Source: Micromonospora inyonensis (GTDB lineage Bacteria; Actinomycetota; Actinomycetes; Mycobacteriales; Micromonosporaceae). From it: DNA of 64,000 nt. Below the pieces are notes generated by a model. The model was not told where the DNA came from and searched no databases. It saw only the letters and a list, made by a program, of their open reading frames with translations. Shown here one piece after another: positions 1 to 9,129 of this stretch (within the stretch, counting starts at the first letter, position 1; every line of letters starts with the position of its first letter). Location: NCBI RefSeq assembly GCF_900091415.1, contig NZ_FMHU01000002.1:3100001-3164000 (forward strand), written 5' to 3'. The position numbers and the translations under genes were made by a program.

Positions 1-1330
1 ATGGTTCACCATCGCCGGGCACCGGAACCTGGCCGAGCGGCTGGCCGACGATCCGGTGCGTCAGGCCTTGTTCCTCCGGATGATCACCGCCTCGCCCGCC
101 TGGCAACACGCCGTCGCGCAGGCGCGACAGCGCGGCGGCGGCATACCTGACATCATGCTGGTCTGGTGCGACGCGGCATGGCGGGGACCGGGGCAGGCCA
201 CCTCCTTCGGTGGATGGTTGCGCACCCAGCTCCGTGCCCGGCGGCTGATGTCGTCCACGCACGAGGTGGACCAGATACCCGGCGAGCTGCGGCCACACGT
301 GGACGAGCCGGTGCGGTCCGTGTTGTTCTCGGATGGTTCGGTGGAGTTGTTCGGGCCGGATCTGGTGGAGGCGGTACGGACCGCGGACATCGTCGAGAAC
401 GGTCAGGAACCCGGCGTGCGCTGGCCGGATCAGGAGGACTTCGTCGCCGCTGGCGGCCGGCACCGGTGGGCCGGCAACACCTCAGGCGGGCAGTCGCCCG
501 ATCCAGCGGAAGGCGGCGACCCGTCTGGTCCTGGCCCGGTGTCCGCCGCCCAGTGGGTGTGGGGCCCGTCGCGGGATCCAGGGGCGCAGTTGCCGGTGCC
601 GGGCCCTGCCCTCGGACCGGACCACCCGCAGGGTGAGGACCTGTCCTGGCTGGACGACTGGGGTATGTTGCCGATGTCCGGGCTGGTACCTGCCCCGCCG
701 GCGGGCACGGGTCTGCCAGGGCTGCCCGGGCCGTTGGACGACCCGGACGCCCCCACCGCATCGTCCTGGCCGGCAGGGCCGGCCGCGTCGTCCTGGCCGG
801 CGGGGTGGGCGGAACCGGGGTGGCCGGTACCCGGCATGGGCGTGACCGACGGGCACGGTGCGGCGATGTCCACCGACTTCGACCAGCCGGGCATCGACGA
901 TCAGGCCAGCGACGGCGGGAACCTCGGCGACTGGGCCGGCGACGGCGGGAACCTCGGCGACTGGGCCGGCGAGGGCGGGAACCTCGGCGACTGGGCCACC
1001 TACCCGGGGCCGGACATGGACTGGCAGCCATACCTCGCGTCCTGGCCAGCGGTGGCCCGCACCGACGCCGGCACTGTTCACGCCGGCGACACCCTCCATC
1101 ACCCGGCCGACGAGCCACCCACCACGCCCGCCTCGCCGCAACCCGACCAACCCCAACCCCAACCCCAACCCGCTGCGGGCAGCCGGTGGGTGCGCGACCC
1201 GGGCGAGGCCCGGGCGCTGTTCGACCAGCACGCCGGCCACATCGCCACCACAACACGGCAGCGGGAACAGCTGCGGCAGTTGTGGAACGCCCTGATCGAC
1301 CGGATGGACGACAACGGGATCATCACCGCC
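1..1330 (+). repeat. Left arm of a large inverted duplication
   Basis: Base x here corresponds to base 17279-x on the minus strand. The match begins at the window edge and continues with few changes through the Cys domain and first linker. One indel (extra WPAGPAASS codons at about 770-800) and occasional substitutions separate the arms. Beyond about 1330 the modules are shuffled rather than collinear. Confidence 0.85.
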
Positions 1331-4300
1331 AGCGGGTCAGACCTCGCCGAGGCGACATTCACACCGCAGCCGACGGTGCATGACCGGATCGGGGCATTGC
1401 GCGGCAGTGGTCTGCTGCGGTTGGTCCAGGAAAGTCACGGTCGCGTGGCGGCGCGGTACCGGGTGAGCGATCCGGGTCAGCCCCAGCAAGCACCGTTGCC
1501 GGCCCTTCCCGCGGGCAGCCGATGGGTGCGCGACCCGGGCGGGGCCCGGGCGCTGTTCGACCAGCACGCCGACCACATCGCCACCACAACACGGCAGCGG
1601 GAACAGCTGCGGCAGTTGTGGAACGCCCTGATCGACCGGATGGACGACAACGGGATCATCACCGCCAGCGGGTCAGCCCTCGCCGAGGCGACATTCACAC
1701 TGCGGCCGACGGTGCATGCCCGGATCGGGGTATTGCGCGGCAGTGCTCTGCTGCAGCTGGTGCAGGAAGGTCGCGGTGGCGGGGCGGCGCGGTACGGGGT
1801 GAGCGATCCGGGTCAGCCCCGGCAAGCACCACTGCCGGCCCTTCCCGAAGGCAGCCAGTGGCTGCGCGACCCGGATGAGGCCCGGGCGCTGTTCGACCAG
1901 CACGCCGGCCACATCGCCACCACAACGCGGCAGCGGGAACAGCTGCGGCAGTTGTGGAACGCCCTGATCGACCGGATGGACGACGACGGGATCATCACCG
2001 CCAGCGGGTCAGCCCTCGCCGAGGCGACATTCACACTGCGGCGGACGGTGCATGACCGGATCGGGGCATTGCGCGACCGTGGTCTGCTGCAGCTGGTGCA
2101 GGAAGGTCGCGGTGGCGGGGCGGCGCGGTACGGGGTGAGCGATCCGGGTCAGCCCCAGCAAGCACCACTGCCGGCCCTTCCCGAAGGCAGCCGATGGCTG
2201 CGCGACCCGGGCGGGGCCCGGGCGCTGTTCGACCAGCACGCCGGCCACATCGCCACCACAACACGGCAGCGGGAACAGCTGCGGCAGTTGTGGAACGCCC
2301 TGATCGACCGGATGGACGACAACGGGATCATCACCGCCAGCGGGTCAGACCTCGCCGAGGCGACATCCGCACCGCAGCCGACGGTGCATGACCGGATCGG
2401 GGTATTGCGCGACCGTGGTCTGCTGCAGCTGGTCCGGGAAGGTCGCGGTGGCGGGGCGGCGCGGTACGGGGTGAGCGATCCGGGTCAGCCCCGGCAAGCA
2501 CCGCTGCCGGGCCCTGCCCTCGGACCGGACCGCCCGCAGGGTGAGGACCTGTCCTGGCTGGACCCCGGGGCTACGGTGCCGATGTCCGGGCCTGCACCTG
2601 CCCCGCCGGCGGGCACGGGTCTGCCAGGGCTGCCCGGGCCGTTGGACGACCCGGACGCCCCCACCGCGTCGTCCTGGCCGGCGGGGTGGGCGGAACCGGG
2701 GTGGCCGGTACCCGGCATGGGCGTGACCGACGGGCACGGTGCGGCGATGTCCACCGACTTCGACCAGCCGGGCATCGACGATCAGGCCAGCGACGGCGGG
2801 AACCTCGGCGACTGGGCCACCTACGAGGTGGACCCAGCCGGTTCGCTTGATGTGGACCCGGCCGATCTGCTCTATCCGTTTGAGGCCGTGGGCGCGGAAC
2901 CCGACCCCGGGCCGCAACCGATGGATCCGCCCCGGCCGCAGGCCCCGCCCGGCCCATCATGGTCGCCGCCCAACGGCGACCAGCCCAGCCAGTTCCCAGG
3001 GACTCAGTCGTTCCCGCCCGGACCGGGCATGCAGGATCCGGCACCTCAGTCGCCGATGTCCGGGCTGGTACCTGCCTCGCCGGCGGGCACGGGTCTGCCA
3101 GGGCTGCCCGGGCCGTTGGACGACCCGGACGCCTCCACCGCGTCGTCCTGGCCGGCGGGGTGGGCGGAACCGGGGTGGCCGGTACCCGGCATGGGCGTGA
3201 CCGACGGGCACGGTGCGGCGATGTCCACCGACTTCGACCAGCCGGGCATCGACGATCAGGCCAGCGACGGCGGGATCCTCGGCGACTGGGCCACCTACGA
3301 GGTGGACCCAGCCGGTTCGCTTGATGTGGACCCGGCCGATCTGCTCTATCCGTTTGAGGCCGTGGGCACGGAACGCGACCCCGGGCCGCAACCGATGGAT
3401 CCGCCCCGGCCGCAGGCCCCGCCCGGCCCGACATCATGGTCGCCGCCCAACGGCGACCAGCCCAGCCAGTTCCCAGGGACTCAGTCGTTCCCGCCCGGAC
3501 CGGGCATGCAGGATCCGGCACCTCAGTCGCCGATGTCCGGGCTGGTACCTGCCTCGCCGGCGGGCACGGGTCTGCCAGGGCTGCCCGGGCCGTTGGACGA
3601 CCCGGACGCCCCCACCGCGTCGTCCTGGCCGGCGGGGTGGGCGCAACCGGGGTGGCCGGTACCCGGCATGGGCGTGACCGACGGGCACGGTGCGGCGATG
3701 TCCACCGACTTCGACCAGCCGGGCATCGACGATCAGGCCAGCGACGGCGGGATCCTCGGCGACTGGGCCACCTACGAGGTGGACCCAGCCCGTTCGCTCG
3801 ATGTGGACCCGGCCGATCTGCTCTATCCGTTTGAGGCCGTGGGCACGGAACCCGACCCCGCGCCGCAACCGATGGATCCGCCCCGGCCGCAGGCCCCGCC
3901 CGGCCCGACATCATGGTCGCCGCCCAACGGCGACCAGCCCAGCCAGTTCCCAGGGACTCAGTCGTTCCCGCCCGGACCGGGCATGCAGGATCCGGCACCT
4001 CAGTCGCCGATGTCCGGGCTGGTACCTGCCCCGCCGGCGGGCACGGGTCTGCCAGGGCTGCCCAGGCCGTTGGACGACCCGGACGCCCCCACCGCGTCGT
4101 CCTGGCCGGCGGTGGCCCGCACCGACGCCGGCACTGTTCACGCCGGCGACACCCTCCATCACCCGGCCGACGAGCCACCCACCACGCCCGCCTCGCCGCA
4201 CCCCGACCAACCCCAACCCCAACCCCAACCCGCTGCGGGCAGCCGGCGGGTGCGCGACCCGGGCGGGGCCCGGGCGCTGTTCGACCAGCACGCCGGCCAC

Positions 4301-7300
4301 ATCGCCACCACAACACGGCAGCGGGAACAGCTGCGGCAGTTGTGGAACGCCCTGATCGACCGGATGGACGACAACGGGATCATCACCGCCAGCGGGTCAG
4401 ACCTCGCCGAGGCGACATTCACACTGCGGCAGACGGTGCATGCCCGGATCAGGGTATTGCGCGACCGTGGTCTGCTGCAGCTGGTCCAGGAAGGTCGCGG
4501 TGGCGGGGCGGCGCGGTACGGGGTGAGCGATCCGGGTCAGCCCCGGCAAGCACCACTGCCGGCCCCTCCCGAAGGCAGCCAGTGGCTGCGCGACCCGGGC
4601 GGGGCCCGGGCGCTGTTCGACCAGCACGCCGACCACATCGCCACCACAACACGGCAGCGGGAACAGCTGCGGCAGTTGTGGAACGCCCTGATCGACCGGA
4701 TGGACGACAACGGGATCATCACCGCCAGCGAGTCAGACCTCGCCGAGGCGACATTCACACTGCGGCCGACGGTGCATGACCGGATCGGGGTATTGCGCGG
4801 CAGTGCTCTGCTGCAGCTGGTGCAGGAAGGTCGCGGTGGCGGGGCGGCGCGGTACGGGGTGAGCGATCCGGGTCAGCCCCGGCAAGCACCACTGCCGGCC
4901 CCTCCCGAAGGCAGCCGATGGCTGCGCGACCCGGGCGGGGCCCGGGCGCTGTTCGACCAGCACGCCGACCACATCGCCACCACAACACGGCAGCGGGAAC
5001 AGCTGCGGCAGTTGTGGAACGCCCTGATCGACCGGATGGACGACAACGGGATCATCACCGCCAGCGGGTCAGACCTCGCCGAGGCGACATCCGCACCGCA
5101 GCCGACGGTGCATGACCGGATCGGGGTATTGCGCGACCGTGGTCTGCTGCAGCGGGTCCGGGAAGGTCGCGGTCGCGTGGCGGCGCGGTACGGGGTGAGC
5201 GATCCGGCTCAGCCCCGGCAAGCGCCGTTGCCGGGCCCTGCCCTCGGACCGGACCGCCCGCAGGGTGAGGACCTGTCCTGGCTGGACCACGGGGGTACGC
5301 TGCCGATGTCCGGGCCGGTACCTGCCCCGCCGGCGGGCACGGGTCTGCCCGGGCTGTCAGGGCTGCCCGGGCCGCTGGACGACCCGGACGCCCCCACAGC
5401 ATCGCCCTGGCCGACGGGGCCGGCCGCGTCGTCCTGGCCGACGGGGTGGGCGGAACCAGCGGGGCCGGTTCCCGGCACTGGTGTGACCGACGGGCACCGT
5501 GCTGCGATGTCCACCGACTTCGACCAGCCGAGCACCGACAATCAGGCCGGCCACGGCAGCGGAAACCCCGGCGACTGGGCCACCTACCAGGAGCCGGACA
5601 TGGACTGGCAGCCATACCTCGCACCCTCCCCGGCGGTGACCCGCACCGACGCCGGCACTCTCCACACCGGCGACACCCTCCATCACCCGGCCGACGAGCC
5701 ACCCACCACCCTCGCCCCACTCCACCCCGACCAACCCCAACCCACTGCGGGCAGCCGGTGGGTGCGCGACCCGGATGAGGCCGAGAGGCTGTTCGACCAG
5801 CACGCCGGCCACATCAGAACGCGGCAGCGGGATCAGCTGCGGCAGTTGTGGAACGCCCTGATCGACCGGATGGACGACAACGGGATCATCACCGCCAGCC
5901 TGTCAGACCTCGCCGAGGCGACATCCACACCGCAGCCGACGGTGCATCACCGGATCGGGATATTGCTCGGCAGTGCTCTGCTGCAGCCGGTCCAGGAAAG
6001 TCGCGGTCGCGTGGCGGCGCGGTACGGGGTGAGCGATCCGGGTCAGCCCCAGCAAGCACCGTTGCCGGACCCTGCCCTCGGACCGGACCGCCCGCAGGGT
6101 GAGGACCTGTCCCGGCTGGACCACGGGGATACGTCGCCGATGCCCGGGACGGTACCTGCCCCGCCGACGGACACGGGTCTGCCTGGGCTGCCAGCGCCGC
6201 CCGGGCCGCTGAACGCCCCGGACGCCCCCACGGCATCGCTCTGGCAGGCAGGGTGGGTTCCCGACATTGGTGTGCCCGACGGGCACGGTGCTGCGATACC
6301 CGCCAACTTCGGCCCGCCGCCCACCGACAATCAGCCCGACGACGGCAACAGGAACCTCGGCGACTGGGCCACCTACCAGGGGGAACCCGCCGATCTGCTC
6401 AATCTTGATCCGCTCCATCCGTGGTGGGTCGGCCCGCCCACGGCCATGGACACGGCACCCGACCCCGGGCCGCAACCGATGGATCCGACCTGGCCGCAGA
6501 CCCCGCCCGACCCGACATCGTGGTCGCCGCCCAGCGGCGACCAGCACAACCAGTTCCCAAGGACGCGGTCGATCCCGCCCGGACTGGACGTGCAGAATCC
6601 GGCACCTCAGTCGCCGATGCCCGGGACGGTACCTGCCCCGCCGACGGACACGGGTCTGCCTGGGCTGCCAGCGCCGCCCGGGCCGCTGAACGCCCCGGAC
6701 GCCCCCACGGCATCGCTCTGGCAGGCAGGGTGGGTTCCCGACATTGGTGTGCCCGACGGGCACGGTGCTGCGATACCCGCCAACTTCGGCCCGCCGCCCA
6801 CCGACAATCAGCCCGACGACGGCAACAGGAACCTCGGCGACTGGGCCACCTACCAGGGGGAACCCGCCGATCTGCTCAATCTTGATCCGCTCCATCCGTG
6901 GTGGGTCGGCCCGCCCACGGCCATGGACACGGCACCCGACCCCGGGCCGCAACCGATGGATCCGACCTGGCCGCAGACCCCGCCCGACCCGACATCGTGG
7001 TCGCCGCCCAGCGGCGACCAGCACAACCAGTTCCCAAGGACGCGGTCGATCCCGCCCGGACTGGACGTGCAGAATCCGGCACCTCAGTCGCCGATGCCCG
7101 GGACGGTACCTGCCCCGCCGACGGACACGGGCCTGCCTGGGCTGCCAGCGCCGCTGGACGACCCGGACGCCCCCACCGCGTCGTCCTGGCAGGCGGGGTG
7201 GACGGAACCGGGGTGGCCGGATCCCGACATTGATGTGACCGCCCACGGTGCTGGGATGTCCACCGACCCCGGCCAGCCGCGCAATCAGGCCCGTCCGTAG
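2..7300 (+). CDS. Giant repeat protein with tandem winged-helix modules, left copy (5' end outside window)
   Basis: The reading frame is open from base 2, so the start lies left of the window; at least 2,400 residues remain. The first ~150 residues form a compact domain with one conspicuous Cys in LVWCDAAW. It resembles the single-cysteine ('lonely Cys') domains of large actinobacterial secreted proteins, which is a weak family call. Then come Pro/Gly/Asp-rich linkers, 10-residue GGNLGDWAG(D/E) repeats, QPQPQP tracts, and eight ~112-residue modules, four at 1178-2510, three at 4238-5236 and one near 5748-6065. Each module has helix REQLRQLWNALIDRM, a short turn helix (SDLAEAT), a TVHxRI recognition-type helix and a G/R-rich wing, i.e. 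a MarR/initiator-like winged helix. The right-hand copy shows that a helical, WXG100-like N-terminal region precedes this part. The natural stop is at 7300 after GQPRNQARP. Role unknown; the N-terminal type suggests export, but the modules look nucleic-acid-binding. Confidence 0.75.
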   Translation, partial: WFTIAGHRNLAERLADDPVRQALFLRMITASPAWQHAVAQARQRGGGIPDIMLVWCDAAWRGPGQATSFGGWLRTQLRARRLMSSTHEVDQIPGELRPHVDEPVRSVLFSDGSVELFGPDLVEAVRTADIVENGQEPGVRWPDQEDFVAAGGRHRWAGNTSGGQSPDPAEGGDPSGPGPVSAAQWVWGPSRDPGAQLPVPGPALGPDHPQGEDLSWLDDWGMLPMSGLVPAPPAGTGLPGLPGPLDDPDAPTASSWPAGPAASSWPAGWAEPGWPVPGMGVTDGHGAAMSTDFDQPGIDDQASDGGNLGDWAGDGGNLGDWAGEGGNLGDWATYPGPDMDWQPYLASWPAVARTDAGTVHAGDTLHHPADEPPTTPASPQPDQPQPQPQPAAGSRWVRDPGEARALFDQHAGHIATTTRQREQLRQLWNALIDRMDDNGIITASGSDLAEATFTPQPTVHDRIGALRGSGLLRLVQESHGRVAARYRVSDPGQPQQAPLPALPAGSRWVRDPGGARALFDQHADHIATTTRQREQLRQLWNALIDRMDDNGIITASGSALAEATFTLRPTVHARIGVLRGSALLQLVQEGRGGGAARYGVSDPGQPRQAPLPALPEGSQWLRDPDEARALFDQHAGHIATTTRQREQLRQLWNALIDRMDDDGIITASGSALAEATFTLRRTVHDRIGALRDRGLLQLVQEGRGGGAARYGVSDPGQPQQAPLPALPEGSRWLRDPGGARALFDQHAGHIATTTRQREQLRQLWNALIDRMDDNGIITASGSDLAEATSAPQPTVHDRIGVLRDRGLLQLVREGRGGGAARYGVSDPGQPRQAPLPGPALGPDRPQGEDLSWLDPGATVPMSGPAPAPPAGTGLPGLPGPLDDPDAPTASSWPAGWAEPGWPVPGMGVTDGHGAAMSTDFDQPGIDDQASDGGNLGDWATYEVDPAGSLDVDPADLLYPFEAVGAEPDPGPQPMDPPRPQAPPGPSWSPPNGDQPSQFPGTQSFPPGPGMQDPAPQSPMSGLVPASPAGTGLPGLPGPLDDPDASTASSWPAGWAEPGWPVPGMGVTDGHGAAMSTDFDQPGIDDQASDGGILGDWATYEVDPAGSLDVDPADLLYPFEAVGTERDPGPQPMDPPRPQAPPGPTSWSPPNGDQPSQFPGTQSFPPGPGMQDPAPQSPMSGLVPASPAGTGLPGLPGPLDDPDAPTASSWPAGWAQPGWPVPGMGVTDGHGAAMSTDFDQPGIDDQASDGGILGDWATYEVDPARSLDVDPADLLYPFEAVGTEPDPAPQPMDPPRPQAPPGPTSWSPPNGDQPSQFPGTQSFPPGPGMQDPAPQSPMSGLVPAPPAGTGLPGLPRPLDDPDAPTASSWPAVARTDAGTVHAGDTLHHPADEPPTTPASPHPDQPQPQPQPAAGSRRVRDPGGARALFDQHAGHIATTTRQREQLRQLWNALIDRMDDNGIITASGSDLAEATFTLRQTVHARIRVLRDRGLLQLVQEGRGGGAARYGVSDPGQPRQAPLPAPPEGSQWLRDPGGARALFDQHADHIATTTRQREQLRQLWNALIDRMDDNGIITASESDLAEATFTLRPTVHDRIGVLRGSALLQLVQEGRGGGAARYGVSDPGQPRQAPLPAPPEGSRWLRDPGGARALFDQHADHIATTTRQREQLRQLWNALIDRMDDNGIITASGSDLAEATSAPQPTVHDRIGVLRDRGLLQRVREGRGRVAARYGVSDPAQPRQAPLPGPALGPDRPQGEDLSWLDHGGTLPMSGPVPAPPAGTGLPGLSGLPGPLDDPDAPTASPWPTGPAASSWPTGWAEPAGPVPGTGVTDGHRAAMSTDFDQPSTDNQAGHGSGNPGDWATYQEPDMDWQPYLAPSPAVTRTDAGTLHTGDTLHHPADEPPTTLAPLHPDQPQPTAGSRWVRDPDEAERLFDQHAGHIRTRQRDQLRQLWNALIDRMDDNGIITASLSDLAEATSTPQPTVHHRIGILLGSALLQPVQESRGRVAARYGVSDPGQPQQAPLPDPALGPDRPQGEDLSRLDHGDTSPMPGTVPAPPTDTGLPGLPAPPGPLNAPDAPTASLWQAGWVPDIGVPDGHGAAIPANFGPPPTDNQPDDGNRNLGDWATYQGEPADLLNLDPLHPWWVGPPTAMDTAPDPGPQPMDPTWPQTPPDPTSWSPPSGDQHNQFPRTRSIPPGLDVQNPAPQSPMPGTVPAPPTDTGLPGLPAPPGPLNAPDAPTASLWQAGWVPDIGVPDGHGAAIPANFGPPPTDNQPDDGNRNLGDWATYQGEPADLLNLDPLHPWWVGPPTAMDTAPDPGPQPMDPTWPQTPPDPTSWSPPSGDQHNQFPRTRSIPPGLDVQNPAPQSPMPGTVPAPPTDTGLPGLPAPLDDPDAPTASSWQAGWTEPGWPDPDIDVTAHGAGMSTDPGQPRNQARP
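1178..2510 (+). repeat. Tandem array of four 336-bp winged-helix modules
   Basis: Units start at 1178, 1514, 1850 and 2186, exactly 336 bp (112 codons) apart. The scaffold around QREQLRQLWNALIDRM is almost invariant. Differences cluster in the turn helix and in the residues preceding and following TVH. Confidence 0.9.
2570..4030 (+). repeat. Three 474/477-bp Pro/Gly/Asp linker repeats
   Basis: The block from PMSG through DGHGAAMSTDFDQPGIDDQ, GDWATYEVDPA and MDPPRPQAPPGP to PAPQS occurs three times (anchor ATG of AAMSTDF at 2739, 3213 and 3690). It is low-complexity and acidic/proline-rich, so it is likely an extended spacer between the winged-helix arrays. Confidence 0.85.
4238..5236 (+). 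repeat. Tandem array of three 336-bp winged-helix modules
   Basis: Same module as at 1178-2510, in the same frame, preceded by a CCCAAC-type QPQPQP tract. An eighth, slightly degenerate unit lies near 5748-6065; it lacks the IATTT segment before RTRQRDQ. Confidence 0.88.
6134..7165 (+). repeat. Perfect-looking 477-bp tandem duplication plus partial third unit
   Basis: Positions 6134-6610 and 6611-7087 read the same base for base as far as I can follow. A third, truncated start of the unit runs from 7088. Because 477 is divisible by three, the duplication keeps the frame. Such a pair points to recent unequal recombination. Confidence 0.85.
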
Positions 7301-7401
7301 CTTCCAGCGAAAAACCAACGCTAAGGTCCATTGATCTTCGTGGTGGGTGACCCGTAGCGTGCCGTCCGTTTGGTATGGATCAATGTTCGGGCGGTGGGTG
7401 G

Positions 7402-7611
7402 GTGGCGACTCGGGATGTGTTCTCCGAGGAAGAGCTGGCGCGGCTGCGGGGGTTCCCGGAGGTCACGCGGGCTGAGTTGATCCGCTACTTCACGCTGACC
7501 GGCCCCGACGAGGTGTTCCTGCGGAAGTTCCGGACCCGGCCGCAACGTGCTGGGCGGCCACACGCTGTTTTGGAGCGGCGTTCGCATGGCCGCCCCGCTC
7601 CCACTCGCTAG
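7402..7611 (+). pseudogene. 5' remnant of a Tn3-family transposase (DUF4158-like N-terminus)
   Basis: A GTG at 7402 opens VATRDVFSEEELARLRGF followed by an ELIRYFTLTGPDEVFLRKFR-type segment. This is the pattern of the N-terminal domain of Tn3-type transposases, which normally run to about 1,000 residues. After the FRTR segment the frame loses family resemblance and stops at 7611, just before the IS5-family element. I infer a frameshifted and truncated relic. Its position right after the stop of the giant gene suggests that a Tn3-like element once sat between the two converging genes. Confidence 0.55.
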
Positions 7612-7622
7612 ATCAACTCCTT

Positions 7623-8593
7623 AGAGGTCGCGCGGAATGGTGGGTTGATCGGCGCGCCTGAACGGATGCAGGCACAGAACTGGTGATCATGAAGTTGCTG
7701 ACGCTCCGTGATCACGGGAGGTTCTGTGCCTGCCATCCCAGCATGGCTGATCGAGCCGTTGTGGGTCCAGTTCGCCGCGCTGCTCCCCGATCGGCCGACC
7801 TACCAACCGACACATCCGCTGGGCTGTCACCGCAAGCGGATCGATGACCGCATCGTGTTCGACAAGCTGGTCCAGGTGTTGCGGTTCGGCTGCGCCTACG
7901 AGGCGATCGCCGATGCCACCTGTTCGGCCACCACGATCCGCGGCCGCCGTGACGAGTGGATAGAGCTTGGGGTGTTCGCCCAGCTCAAACAGATCGCCCT
8001 GGACGCCTACGACCGGCTCGTCGGCCTGGTCCTCGACGACATCGCCGTGGACGGCTGCATCACCAAGGCTCCCGGCGGCGGCGAGGCCGCCGGACGCTCA
8101 CCGGTCGACCGGGGCAAGCAGGGCATGAAACGCTCGTTGATGGTCGACGGCTACGGCATCCCCCTCGGCCGGGTCCTGGCCGGCGCGAACCGACACGACT
8201 CACCCCTGCTCGGCCCCACCCTCGACCACCTCGACGACCTCGGCCCACTACCCCAGGCCATCACGGTGCACCTCGACGCCGGATACGACTCCCAGGTCAC
8301 CCGCGCCCTGCTGGCCGAGCGCGGCCTGACCGGTGAGATCGCCCACAAGGGCGACAAGGCGCCCATCCAGGCGAGCCAACGGTGGCACGTCGAACGGACG
8401 AACAGCTGGCACAACGCGTTCAACCGGCTGCAACGCTGCTACGAACGAACAGAGAAGGTCATCGACGCCTTCTTCGACCTCGCCGACGCGATCATCACCG
8501 TCCGCAGCCTCATCCGGCGTGCATGGACCCTCTACCGGTGGAACAACCGACCCGCCCGCCGCCGATGATCAACAACCATTCCGCGCGACCTCT
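7623..8593 (+). mobile_element. IS5-family insertion sequence, copy 1 (971 bp)
   Basis: Ends are 19-bp inverted repeats AGAGGTCGCGCGGAATGGT and its complement. Length equals that of copy 2 (25015-25985). I noticed one substitution, in the 5' untranslated part near 7669. The flanking bases (TT before, TA after) do not form a clean duplication, unlike copy 2. Confidence 0.9.
7726..8568 (+). CDS. IS5-family DDE transposase, copy 1
   Basis: This 280-residue transposase moves the surrounding element. The expected acidic triad is visible: first Asp in DDIAVDGC, second in HLDAGYDSQ, Glu in HVERTNSWHNAF followed by the Y-x-R helix (CYERTEKVIDAF). I chose GTG 7726 because GGGAGG lies just upstream; an in-frame start at 7708 would add six residues. 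The gene is full length and identical in protein sequence to the copy at 25040-25882, so both may be active or recently moved. Confidence 0.9.
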   Translation: MPAIPAWLIEPLWVQFAALLPDRPTYQPTHPLGCHRKRIDDRIVFDKLVQVLRFGCAYEAIADATCSATTIRGRRDEWIELGVFAQLKQIALDAYDRLVGLVLDDIAVDGCITKAPGGGEAAGRSPVDRGKQGMKRSLMVDGYGIPLGRVLAGANRHDSPLLGPTLDHLDDLGPLPQAITVHLDAGYDSQVTRALLAERGLTGEIAHKGDKAPIQASQRWHVERTNSWHNAFNRLQRCYERTEKVIDAFFDLADAIITVRSLIRRAWTLYRWNNRPARRR

Positions 8594-8664
8594 TAACTCA
8601 AGATCACTGAAGGGGGTCAGTTTTGACCCGTCGACACAGGGTCATTTTTCACGCGTCGTCGACA
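8594..8664. other. Possible terminus of another IS (IS21-like)
   Basis: This AT-richer 70-bp stretch holds the near-dyad GTCAGTTTTGACCCGTCGAC and then GGGTCATTTTTCACGCGTCG, a layout seen at tips of IS21-type elements. It replaces the native 3' end of the right giant gene, supplying its last residues (HVDDA) and stop. No transposase remains. Confidence 0.35.
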
Positions 8665-9129
8665 TGCGGCCGGGGCGGATCCATCGGTTGCGGCGCGGGG
8701 TCGGGTTCCGTGCCCACGGCCTCAAGCAGGTAGAGCAGATCGGCCGGGTCCACATCGAGCGAACGGGCTGGGTCCACCTCGTAGGTGGCCCAGTCGCCGA
8801 GGTTCCCGCCGTCGCCGGCCCAGTCGCCGAGGATCCCGCCGTCGCTGGCCTGATCGTCGATGCCCGGCTGGCCGAAGTCGGTGGACATCGCCGCACCGTG
8901 CCCGTCGGTCACGCCCATGCCGGGTACCGGCCACCCCGGTTCCGCCCACCCCGCCGGCCAGGACGACGCGGTGGGGGCGTCCGGGTCGTCCAACGGCCCG
9001 GGCAGCCCTGGCAGACCCGTGCCCGCCGGCGGGGCAGGTGCAGGCCCGGACATCGGCACCGTAGCCCCGTGGTCCAGCCAGGACAGGTCCTCACCCTGCG
9101 GGCGGTCCGGTCCGAGGGCAGGGCCCGGC

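Noticed and set aside
2571..4316. Long minus-strand ORF (581 codons) opposite the left giant gene
   Set aside because: It is the antisense reading of high-GC repeats. The composition (R/P/A/T-rich) and its periodicity simply mirror the coding strand, and the same kind of shadow appears opposite every repeat.
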